This document shows, piece after piece, positions 17,818 through 25,441 of a stretch of DNA of 32,954 bases; position 1 is the stretch's first letter; each line of letters starts with the position of its first letter. Source of the stretch: Candidatus Aminicenantota bacterium (GTDB taxonomy: Bacteria; Acidobacteriota; Aminicenantia; Aminicenantales; Saccharicenantaceae); assembly GCA_016867635.1 (NCBI GenBank), contig VGJC01000009.1, positions 1 through 32,954 of the forward strand, in the 5' to 3' direction. The translations under genes were made by a program, and so were the position numbers. The notes below the pieces were generated by a model. It made no database searches. It saw only the letters and a program-made list of their open reading frames with translations, and was not told where the DNA came from.

Positions 17818-19160
17818 GATCCATCCTGATCATCGAGGACGACGCCCTGGTCCGCAAGACGCTGGCGTCCCAGTTGGCCAAACAAGGCTTCGAGGTCGTC
17901 GCCGCGGGCACGGGGGAGGAGGGCGTCCGGGCCTTCGTCGAGTCCGCCCCCGACCTCGTGCTCCTCGACGTCCGCCTCCCGGACACGGACGGATTGGACG
18001 TCCTGCGCAGGATCAAGGACAAGAACCGCCGGGCCGTCATCCTGGTCATGACGGCTTTCGACGACATGAAGACGACGGTCGAGGCCATCAAGCTGGGGGC
18101 CTTCGAATACCTCGTCAAGCCCCTCGACGCCACCGAGCTCGAGCTGACGATCGACAAGGCCTTCCAGGTGCGGGCCCTCGAGGAAAAGGTCAGCTACCTC
18201 GTCGAGGAGAAGCAGAAGGAATACACCATCGACAACATCATCGGGCGCTCGGCCGGGATGAGGGCCGTTTTCAAGCTCATCGGGTCGGTGGCCAACACCC
18301 GGGCCAACGTCCTCATCCAGGGGGAGAGCGGCACGGGCAAGGAGCTGGTGGCCAAGGCCATCCACTACAACAGCCCCTGGCGGGAGGAACCCTTCATCGT
18401 CATCAACTGCTCGGCGATCTCCGACACCCTGCTCGAGAGCGAGCTCTTCGGCCACGTCAAGGGCGCCTTCACGGACGCCCACTGCGAGACCAGGGGGAAG
18501 TTCGAGATCGCCGGCAAGGGGACGCTTTTTCTCGATGAGGTCGGCGATGTCTCGCCCAATCTCCAGTCCAAGCTCCTGCGGGTCATCGAAAGCCGGGACT
18601 TCATGAAGGTCGGGGGGGAAAAGGTCCTCAAGACCGAGGCCCGGATCATTGCCGCCACCAACCAGAGCCTCCGGGCCCTTATCGAGAACGGGAAGTTCCG
18701 GGAGGACCTGTACTACCGGCTCAAGGTCGTCGAGATCCAGCTGCCTCCTCTCCGGGACAGGCGCGAGGATATCCCCGATCTGGTCGCGTACCTCCTCGAA
18801 AAGATCAACCGGGAGCTCCGGCGCAGCGTCCGCAAGGTCCCGCCCGACGTCATGAGGACCCTGACCGAGATCCCCTGGAAGGGCAACGTCCGGGAGCTCG
18901 AGAACGCCCTGACCCGGGCCGTCATCCTGGCCAAGGGCGATGTCGTGCTCAAGGAGAATCTGCCCCTCGATACGGAGGAAAAGCGCTCTTTTTCCGATGA
19001 CCTCGTGTCCCTTGACCGGGTCGAGAAGGATTACATCCAGCACGTGCTGAGCTCCGTCAAGGGCAGCAAGACCCGGGCCAGCCAGATCCTCGGCATCAGC
19101 CGGCCGACGCTCGACAAAAAGATCAAGGAATACGGCCTGGACCTCGGGGCCAACGGCTGA
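17814..19160 (+). CDS. NtrC-family sigma-54-dependent response regulator
   Basis: Receiver IIEDDALVRKTLASQL..VLLDVRLPDTDGLDVLRRI; Walker A GESGTGKELVAKAIH; ELFGHVKGAFTDA; TLFLDEVGD; C-terminal HTH KTRASQILGISRPTLDKKIKEYGL. ATGA overlap with the kinase. Confidence 0.95.
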   Translation: MRSILIIEDDALVRKTLASQLAKQGFEVVAAGTGEEGVRAFVESAPDLVLLDVRLPDTDGLDVLRRIKDKNRRAVILVMTAFDDMKTTVEAIKLGAFEYLVKPLDATELELTIDKAFQVRALEEKVSYLVEEKQKEYTIDNIIGRSAGMRAVFKLIGSVANTRANVLIQGESGTGKELVAKAIHYNSPWREEPFIVINCSAISDTLLESELFGHVKGAFTDAHCETRGKFEIAGKGTLFLDEVGDVSPNLQSKLLRVIESRDFMKVGGEKVLKTEARIIAATNQSLRALIENGKFREDLYYRLKVVEIQLPPLRDRREDIPDLVAYLLEKINRELRRSVRKVPPDVMRTLTEIPWKGNVRELENALTRAVILAKGDVVLKENLPLDTEEKRSFSDDLVSLDRVEKDYIQHVLSSVKGSKTRASQILGISRPTLDKKIKEYGLDLGANG

Positions 19161-19171
19161 AAGACGGGCTC

Positions 19172-19198
19172 GTAAACTCCCTTTCCGGCCTGTAAACT
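19172..19198 (+). promoter_or_regulatory. Putative enhancer-binding-protein site: two direct GTAAACT repeats 20 bp apart
   Basis: GTAAACT at 19172-19178 and 19192-19198, upstream of the sigma-54 promoter at 19270. Confidence 0.5.
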
Positions 19199-19269
19199 AT
19201 CTTGGGGCGGCCTTCCCGCCCGCCTCCTCCGGCCCGCCCTTTTCCCCTGATGGCGGGGCCCCTAGAAGT

Positions 19270-19285
19270 TGGCATGAAACCTGCA
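19270..19285 (+). promoter_or_regulatory. Sigma-54 (-24/-12) promoter
   Basis: TGGCATGAAACCTGCA; GG and GC are 12 nt apart as in consensus TGGCAC-N5-TTGCA. 39-54 bp upstream of a response regulator and downstream of an NtrC-type gene. Confidence 0.75.
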
Positions 19286-19323
19286 AATTTATGGGGCGCG
19301 CGCTGATCAAAGAGGTAATGAAC

Positions 19324-19710
19324 ATGGCAGCCAAAAAGATCGTGGTCGTGGACGACGACAAGAACATCCGGAAAACTTTCGACCTTCTCCTCGGGAAAAA
19401 ATACAGGGTCTATTCCGCGAAGGATTCCAAGGAGGCCCTGACCAGGTTCAGGAATTCCCCGGCCGACCTGGTCATCGCCGATTACAAGCTTCCCGACGGC
19501 AACGGCTTGGATCTGATCAAAAAGCTCCGGGCCACGGGCTTCGAAGGCGGGGCCATGCTCATCTCCGCCCACCCCGACCTCGTCCCGGTCGAGGACATGA
19601 GCCGCTTCGCCATCAGCCATTTCTTCGTCAAGCCGCTCGACCTCGCGCTCCTCAACGTTTCGATCGACCGGGTCCTCCAGCCCAAGGAACCCGTCGAGTC
19701 GGCGGCCTGA
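19324..19710 (+). CDS. Stand-alone receiver-domain response regulator
   Basis: KIVVVDDDKNIRKTFDLLL...DLVIADYKLPDGNGLDLIKKL...AMLISAHP..HFFVKPLDLALL; no output domain. Alternative in-frame start at 19318. Confidence 0.9.
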   Translation: MAAKKIVVVDDDKNIRKTFDLLLGKKYRVYSAKDSKEALTRFRNSPADLVIADYKLPDGNGLDLIKKLRATGFEGGAMLISAHPDLVPVEDMSRFAISHFFVKPLDLALLNVSIDRVLQPKEPVESAA

Positions 19711-19753
19711 GTCGGCCCTTTTCTTTCCGCCGCGGGGTCTCAAATAGCTCAGG

Positions 19754-19783
19754 TTGACTCCGCGAGGGCGTTCTTTCTACAAT
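19754..19783 (+). promoter_or_regulatory. Sigma-70-type promoter (TTGACT-N18-TACAAT) for the class V aminotransferase
   Basis: Read directly, 32 nt upstream of the ATG at 19816; AGGAGG SD at 19803. Confidence 0.6.
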
Positions 19784-19815
19784 GGCCCCTCAGCCAAACA
19801 GAAGGAGGTCCGTCC

Positions 19816-21123
19816 ATGCATCTTCCGCCAGGTCTGCCGCGCCGCGATTTCTTCAAGTACCTTTTGGCCGGTTCAGCCGTCTCCGTGTCCGCTCTGGACG
19901 CGCTCAACGCGGGCATCGCCCAGAGCATCACGACGCTCAACCAGAAATTCCTGGACGACGAGGCGCCCGACGGCGTCTACTGGGAGGGGGTCCGGGATCT
20001 CTTCGAGTTCGAGGACCGGTTCATCATGATGAACAACGGGACCCTGGGCCCCATGCCCAAGCCCGTCTTCAACACCCTCATCCGTTACTTCCGCGTCCAG
20101 ATGACCAATCCTTACGACGGTTACAGCTACCTGCCGACGTTCAAAGAGTCCGTCCGGGCCAAGCTGGCGGCCTTCATCCACGCCTCGCCCGACGAGGTAT
20201 CCCTGACGACCAATACGACCGAAGGGGTCAACATCATCGTCCACGGGCTCGACCTCCGGGAGGGGGACGAGGTCCTCGTCACCAGCCTTGAACACCCCGG
20301 CCATATCAACCCCTGGATGCTCAGAGCGAAACGGCACGGGATCAAGGTCACCGAGGTGCCCATGCCGCTGTTCCCGAAGTCGGTCGAGGAGGTCGTCGCC
20401 GCCTTCGAGGCCGCCATCACCCCGCGGACCAGGATCATCAGCATCAGCCACACGGTGTTCATCACCGGCCTGATCATGCCGCTCAAGGAGCTGAGCCAAC
20501 TGGCCCACGACAAGGGGCTCCTCATCCTGGCCGACAGCGCCCACGGGCTGGGCATGATCGACCTCAACATGAAGGAGACGGGCGTCGATTTCTTCATGTC
20601 CAGCCCCTACAAGTGGCTCGGGGCCCCGACCGGGATCGGGCTCCTCTATGTCCGCAAAGAGGTCTTGGACAAGGTCTGGCCGACCATCGTGTCCTCCGGC
20701 TGGGAGACGAACAAGGCAGCCGGCAAGCTCGACCCCCAGGGGCAGCGGTCGGACGCTTTCGTCTTCGCCCTCGACGAGGCCCTCAATTTCCAGAACCGCA
20801 TCGGCCGGACGCGCATCGAGCGAAGGATCAAGGTCCTGGCCGGCCGCCTGAAACAGGAGCTGGCGAAGATACCGGGCGTCAAGGTCCACACGCCGGTCGA
20901 TCCTTATCTCAGCGCCGGGCTGACGGCTTTTTCGATGACGGGCGCCAATCCCGCCAAGCTCGTCGACTATCTTCGCGAGAAGCACAACTTGGTCGTGCGG
21001 ACGACCGGGAATCAGGCCGCCGGCACCTATGGCGTCCGGGTCTCCACCCCCATCTACATCTCGACGAAAGAGGTGGACATGGTCGTCGACGGGGTCAGGA
21101 CGCTCATGTCCCGCAAGGCCTGA
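19816..21123 (+). CDS. Class V aminotransferase (isopenicillin-N-epimerase / cysteine-desulfurase-like fold) with Tat-like signal
   Basis: MHLPPGLPRRDFFKYLLAGSAVSVSAL leader; TTNTTEGVNIIVHGLDLREGDEVLVTSLEHPGHINPW...ADSAHGLGMIDL...DFFMSSPYKWLGAPTGIGLLYVRKE (PLP lysine). Confidence 0.9.
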   Translation: MHLPPGLPRRDFFKYLLAGSAVSVSALDALNAGIAQSITTLNQKFLDDEAPDGVYWEGVRDLFEFEDRFIMMNNGTLGPMPKPVFNTLIRYFRVQMTNPYDGYSYLPTFKESVRAKLAAFIHASPDEVSLTTNTTEGVNIIVHGLDLREGDEVLVTSLEHPGHINPWMLRAKRHGIKVTEVPMPLFPKSVEEVVAAFEAAITPRTRIISISHTVFITGLIMPLKELSQLAHDKGLLILADSAHGLGMIDLNMKETGVDFFMSSPYKWLGAPTGIGLLYVRKEVLDKVWPTIVSSGWETNKAAGKLDPQGQRSDAFVFALDEALNFQNRIGRTRIERRIKVLAGRLKQELAKIPGVKVHTPVDPYLSAGLTAFSMTGANPAKLVDYLREKHNLVVRTTGNQAAGTYGVRVSTPIYISTKEVDMVVDGVRTLMSRKA

Positions 21124-21136
21124 TCGAAACCCCCGC

Positions 21137-21151
21137 GTAAACGAAATTTAC
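21137..21151 (+). promoter_or_regulatory. Putative activator site: inverted repeat GTAAA-N5-TTTAC
   Basis: GTAAACGAAATTTAC; shares the GTAAAC core with the 19172/19192 repeats. Confidence 0.45.
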
Positions 21152-21213
21152 AGCGGCGAAAGAGATTTTTTTCCACCGGTCCGTCGCTCCAGGGGAAAAC
21201 CTCCGTTCCCGTT

Positions 21214-21229
21214 TGGCACGAATTATGCT
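21214..21229 (+). promoter_or_regulatory. Sigma-54 (-24/-12) promoter, near consensus
   Basis: TTGGCACGAATTATGCTT; GG and GC 12 nt apart. Confidence 0.8.
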
Positions 21230-21239
21230 TCATCTCCGG

Positions 21240-21405
21240 GTGCGCGTGAGTGAGATGGCAACGACGGGTAACGGACAGAGCACCTTGAGGGACGGCTCGA
21301 TGGATGTTTTGTTAAGCCCCCATTCCCACAATACCCTTCCATAACCCTCCTTCTTTCAGTGACGGAGCGAGGGGCGCCGCGGGGGGCGCCCCTCCTCCCC
21401 TTTGT
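21240..21405 (+). ncRNA. Putative sigma-54-dependent small transcript (sRNA or 29-aa sORF mRNA), bounds inferred
   Basis: Bounded by the sigma-54 promoter (predicted +1 near 21240) and a strong GC hairpin (21369-21394). No long ORF convincingly explains it. Contains sORF 21255-21344. Confidence 0.35.
21369..21394 (+). terminator. Strong GC-rich stem-loop, terminator- or attenuator-like
   Basis: GAGGGGCGCC-gcgggg-GGCGCCCCTC, 10-bp perfect stem, followed by CTCCCCTTTGTCTC (weak U-tract). Confidence 0.45.
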
Positions 21406-21446
21406 CTCGCTTGCCCGAAGGGCAGGGACAGGGCCCGAAACGGGCG

Positions 21447-21476
21447 TTGACACGCCTTTCCTGGCGGGCCTATAAT
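21447..21476 (+). promoter_or_regulatory. Consensus sigma-70 promoter TTGACA-N18-TATAAT for the secreted paralogue operon
   Basis: Read directly; the spacer contains the dyad CGCC-TTTCCT-GGCG (21453-21466). Confidence 0.8.
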
Positions 21477-21600
21477 TCCCTCTAAGAAACACATGAGGGG
21501 AAAAACGCCTTCCGGCCGCCCTTCCGCGCGACTAAATAAGCTGAATGATGAGGCTATCTCCGCTCCGGAGCCCCTCTCGAGAAAACCGAAGGAGGACCGA

Positions 21601-23751
21601 ATGAACGCACCTTACCCCCGCTCCAGGGGTCGCGCGCGGCTCGTTATCCTGGCCGGCCTGATCCTGGCGGTCGTTTCGTCGTTGCCGGGCGCCGTCGTCT
21701 ACGATTTCGTCCAGAAAGCCCCCGAGGCCAAGTGGTCGAGATCTCTTTCCGCCCCCGGCGAGCTGCCCTGGAACGGCCGGGACAACGACGCCCGCGGTTT
21801 CGCCCGCCACCTGACGAACGCCGTTCTCGAGGACGGCAAGAGCTATGGGCTCGTCCTCCAGACCCATCCCGAATGGAAGAGCGAGGGGAGCGTCTTCGGG
21901 ACCTACGCGAACGTCCAGGTCCCGGCCGGGGCCAAGTTCGCCGCCCGGGTCGGCTTTCTCAAGAACGCGACGGCCACCGACGGCGTGACCTTCGCGGTCC
22001 ACGTCTTCGACCAGACGACGGGGGCGCTCCAACGGCTCGCGACGAAAGCGGCCCGCCATGACGGCGTCCTCGACGAGCTCACGGCCGATCTCGCGCCTTA
22101 CGCCGGCAAGACCGTGACCTTCCGCTTCGAGGTCCATGCCGGCGCGACGGCCCGCCAGGACTGGGCCGTCTGGGCCTCGGCCGCCATCACCCAGGAGCTC
22201 GCCCTCCAGCCCATGAAGGTCGCGGCCGCCAAGCCGGTGATGACGGCCAAGGTCGCGGCGCCTCCGGCTTCCGGGCCGATGATCCAGGCCTTCAAGCCCG
22301 CGGTCATCAAGCGGGTCACCCTGATGCCGATGGGAGCGGTCCCCCCGAAGCACAAGATCGAGGACGCCGGGACCCTGTCCGTCGAGGAGCCTCTGACCGT
22401 CCTCGACCGGATCTGGAAAGACAACGAGCGGGCGAACACCTATTACTACCTGCCCCGCGAGATCAACCTCATCCGGGAACCGTCCTCCGGGAACTACCGG
22501 GTCAGCGCCGTCTGGACCCAGGACCAGAAGATCCGCACGACCTTGGCCCTGCGGGCCAACATCGATCCGGCCGACGTCCGGATCCTCGACGAGGCCCTGA
22601 AGAAGGCCAAGGGGCCCCAGGCATCGCTCAGGTCCATGCCCTACGACGAGGCCAACATCATCGACATGAAGGGCTGGGAGGACTGGCAGATCGAGAATAT
22701 CCGCATCCCGACCTTCGGCTCCCTGGAGAGCGAGCTGCCCGTCAACATCAGCATGACCCCCGAAACGTTGGCCCAGCTGAAGCCGCTCCTCGAGAGGGAA
22801 GGACTGACGGCCGGCATGCGCCTCAAGACGGGCGACGTCGAGCGCGAGGTCCCCATCAAGGTCGGTCTGAAATACGCCACGGGCCGGATGTATTCCGATC
22901 TGAGCGACCTCGGCTACTCCTACAAGCGGTCCGAATCCCTGCTGACCCTCCACAACGTCCGGAACCTCTCGGCCTTCCCCCTCAAGATCAACTCCGTGAG
23001 CTTCCGCTTCCGGCTGCCGAACGGGGACGAGCTTTACAAAGATCTCAAACCGCAGACGGACGCCGTCCTGCCGGCCAACGGAACGGGATCCGTGACGGTC
23101 AGGCTCACGCCCCAGCCCCTGCTCGCGGCCGAGCTGGCCAGATCCCTGCCGGCGTCGAAGTCCGACGACAAGCCCGTCAACCCCCTGCTCAAGCAGGCCC
23201 TGGACAAGCTCAAGGGCGAGGTCGCCGAGAAGGCCGGGATCGACATCCCGGAAAAAGCCGAAGGTCTCGATCCCAAGGTCGACGAGTTCTTCAGATCGAG
23301 GGCCCGCAGCTTCTGGATGGAGGTCGTCCCCGACTTCGAATGCCAGGAATGCCTGGACGCGGTCTGGGACAAGATCGAGGTCGTCTCCTATATCGAGCGG
23401 ATGAGAAAGATCAACGTCGAAGCGCTGGCCAACGTCTTCGATCCGTCCGCGTACGAAAGCCCTATCGAGGTCGAGAAGGTCCACATCGAGATCCGTTCGC
23501 CGTACCTCAGCGCCCAGGCCAAGGACGGCTTGATGGCCGCCGTGGACCTCAACAAGGACAAGCTCCGGGAGGACGTCGTCGTCTACCTGCCGCGGTCGAG
23601 CGGCCAGACGCTCTCTTTCGACTATAAGATCAAGGTCATCCTGAAGACCGGCCAGTCCGCCGAGTCGGAGGCCTGGGAAACGGTCTCGGATTCCCTGGAC
23701 CTGACCCTGGGCACGTTCCACGTCGCCAAGGTCTTCGAGAGAACGGACTGA
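21601..23751 (+). CDS. Secreted protein of unknown function, paralogue-cluster member 1 (extra N-terminal beta-sandwich-like domain)
   Basis: SD AGGAGG before ATG 21601; signal peptide RLVILAGLILAVVSSLPGA. NTYYYLPREINLIREPSSGNYRVSAVWT and C-terminal VEKVHIEIRSPYLS..LREDVVVYLPRSSGQTLSFDYKIKVILKTG align with the cluster signatures. Confidence 0.8.
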   Translation: MNAPYPRSRGRARLVILAGLILAVVSSLPGAVVYDFVQKAPEAKWSRSLSAPGELPWNGRDNDARGFARHLTNAVLEDGKSYGLVLQTHPEWKSEGSVFGTYANVQVPAGAKFAARVGFLKNATATDGVTFAVHVFDQTTGALQRLATKAARHDGVLDELTADLAPYAGKTVTFRFEVHAGATARQDWAVWASAAITQELALQPMKVAAAKPVMTAKVAAPPASGPMIQAFKPAVIKRVTLMPMGAVPPKHKIEDAGTLSVEEPLTVLDRIWKDNERANTYYYLPREINLIREPSSGNYRVSAVWTQDQKIRTTLALRANIDPADVRILDEALKKAKGPQASLRSMPYDEANIIDMKGWEDWQIENIRIPTFGSLESELPVNISMTPETLAQLKPLLEREGLTAGMRLKTGDVEREVPIKVGLKYATGRMYSDLSDLGYSYKRSESLLTLHNVRNLSAFPLKINSVSFRFRLPNGDELYKDLKPQTDAVLPANGTGSVTVRLTPQPLLAAELARSLPASKSDDKPVNPLLKQALDKLKGEVAEKAGIDIPEKAEGLDPKVDEFFRSRARSFWMEVVPDFECQECLDAVWDKIEVVSYIERMRKINVEALANVFDPSAYESPIEVEKVHIEIRSPYLSAQAKDGLMAAVDLNKDKLREDVVVYLPRSSGQTLSFDYKIKVILKTGQSAESEAWETVSDSLDLTLGTFHVAKVFERTD

Positions 23752-23764
23752 GAAGGAGGCCCCC

Positions 23765-25438
23765 ATGCGTTCGCGTTTGACATCTATCGGAGGGATCGTT
23801 CTGGCCCTGCTCTTGACGGCCTCGATCGTCGAGGCCGAGGTCCTGCTCGACGCCGAGCCGATCCAGGCGGGCACCGTCCTGCTGTTCCGGGACCACGCCG
23901 ACGAGCACGGCTATCACTACATGCCGCTCTCGCCGCGGATCTCGGCCTGGCCCGACGGCACGCCCAAGTTCAGCTTCATCCAGTACGTCCGGACCGGCAA
24001 GGACATCACCGGCGGCATCCTCCATTTCCTGTGCACCTTCGGGCTGACGAAGGAGGAGCTGAACCAGGCCCAACGGGACCTGGCCCGGGTGGACAAGGAC
24101 GGCAAGATCCTCGGCCCCGTGATGTTCGTCAAGGGCGATTTCCACATCATCTCGGCGTCGGCCGGAGAGGGCGGGGTCTTCGCCCGCAAGGTCGCCGGCA
24201 CCGGCAAGGCCCCGCTCCTGGCGGGAACGGAGGCGGCCGTGTCCATCGCCCTGACCGAAGAGGGCTCGACCCTGCTCATGGAATCCTTCAACCAGCCGAC
24301 CTCCGATGTCTCCGTCCAGTTCGTCATGACCTACCAGGGCCTGACGCCGGCCTACAGGGCCATCCTGACCGTCGACTGGGACAAGGTCTACGACCATAAG
24401 GAGTTCAAGGCCGACGCCGGCAACTTCCTCGTCAGCGCCCAGATCCAGAAGATCTACGCCGAGCTGCGGGAGCAGGGCGCCATCAAGCTCGACGTCCTGG
24501 GCGAGGACACCAAGATGGACGAGCTGCTCGACACGGCCTACAACACCATCACCAAGATGATGTTCGACGCCAAGCCGGTCAAACCCGAGGACATCGGCAA
24601 GTCCCAGGCCTCGACCGGCGGCAACTGGCTGGGCAAGCTCTTCGGCCAGGCCCACTTCGGCTTCTATCAGAAGACGGTCAAGATGACCGGGAAATACACG
24701 GTCGACCTGACCCGCCGCAAGAGGGACCAGCGGGAGATCCCCCTGACCGGCAACATCGGCGGCCTCCACAAGACCCACGGGAAGAACCGCGACCTGTTCG
24801 CCGTGGTCGACCTCGACGACCCGACCTTCGAGGAGCGCACGGTCAACGTCATCCTCGACGGGGAGGACCTGGAGACCTTCAAGCAGTTCGTCAACTTCGC
24901 CGGGGTGACGTTCAAGAAGGAATACGAGGACGCCGACATGAAGTCGGTCACCGAGGACCTCGTCTTCGACAAGACGAAGTTCGGCCAGAACGGCAACAAG
25001 CTGTCGCTCAAGTACCGGCGCAAGGGCGACTCCACCGAGAAATGGCTGGAGTACGAGTACAAGCCGATGTGGAGCTACATCGGCGGCCTCGAGGTCGCCG
25101 GCGAGTGGCAGAAGACCTCCCAGCCGGTCATCACCCTGGCCCCGCCCCACAAGTACCGCTACATCGAGGTCCTGGCCGAAGAGGAGAACATGAGCGCCCA
25201 GGGCGTCATCCGGGTCGCCGTCCAGTTCCGGCACAGGAACTTCGGCCGCGAGCTCCAGAAGGAGGTCGTCCTCCGCAAGGGCGACCCCCTCAATGTCCAA
25301 TACGCCTACTTCCACGAGCCCAACAACCTCGAATACGAATACAACGTCACCTGGCTCCTGCGGGACAACACCCGGGTCTCGTCGGGCTGGAAGAAGGCGA
25401 CCGACCCCTTCGTTTACGCCTATTTCGAGAAGAATTAA
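23765..25438 (+). CDS. Secreted protein of unknown function, paralogue-cluster member 2
   Basis: Signal peptide MRSRLTSIGGIVLALLLTASIVEA; LLFRDHADEHGYHYMPLSPRISAWPDGTPKFSFIQYVRTG; AGEGGVFARKVAGTGKAPLL; C-terminal APPHKYRYIEVLAEEENM...YFHEPNNLEYEYNVTWLLRDNTRVSSGWKKATDPFVYAYF. Confidence 0.88.
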   Translation: MRSRLTSIGGIVLALLLTASIVEAEVLLDAEPIQAGTVLLFRDHADEHGYHYMPLSPRISAWPDGTPKFSFIQYVRTGKDITGGILHFLCTFGLTKEELNQAQRDLARVDKDGKILGPVMFVKGDFHIISASAGEGGVFARKVAGTGKAPLLAGTEAAVSIALTEEGSTLLMESFNQPTSDVSVQFVMTYQGLTPAYRAILTVDWDKVYDHKEFKADAGNFLVSAQIQKIYAELREQGAIKLDVLGEDTKMDELLDTAYNTITKMMFDAKPVKPEDIGKSQASTGGNWLGKLFGQAHFGFYQKTVKMTGKYTVDLTRRKRDQREIPLTGNIGGLHKTHGKNRDLFAVVDLDDPTFEERTVNVILDGEDLETFKQFVNFAGVTFKKEYEDADMKSVTEDLVFDKTKFGQNGNKLSLKYRRKGDSTEKWLEYEYKPMWSYIGGLEVAGEWQKTSQPVITLAPPHKYRYIEVLAEEENMSAQGVIRVAVQFRHRNFGRELQKEVVLRKGDPLNVQYAYFHEPNNLEYEYNVTWLLRDNTRVSSGWKKATDPFVYAYFEKN

Positions 25439-25441
25439 GTC

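Noticed and set aside
19200-19260. GGGCGG-CCTTC-CCGCCC hairpin as terminator of the NtrC-type gene
   Set aside because: Short stem and no U-tract directly after it.
21493-21600. 36-aa N-terminal extension of member 1
   Set aside because: Would precede the signal peptide; AGGAGG SD lies right before ATG 21601 and 21493 is only about 17 nt after the -10 box.
21532-23874. 780-aa minus-strand ORF
   Set aside because: Antisense to member 1; no recognisable motif, low-complexity DLG/GRR composition.
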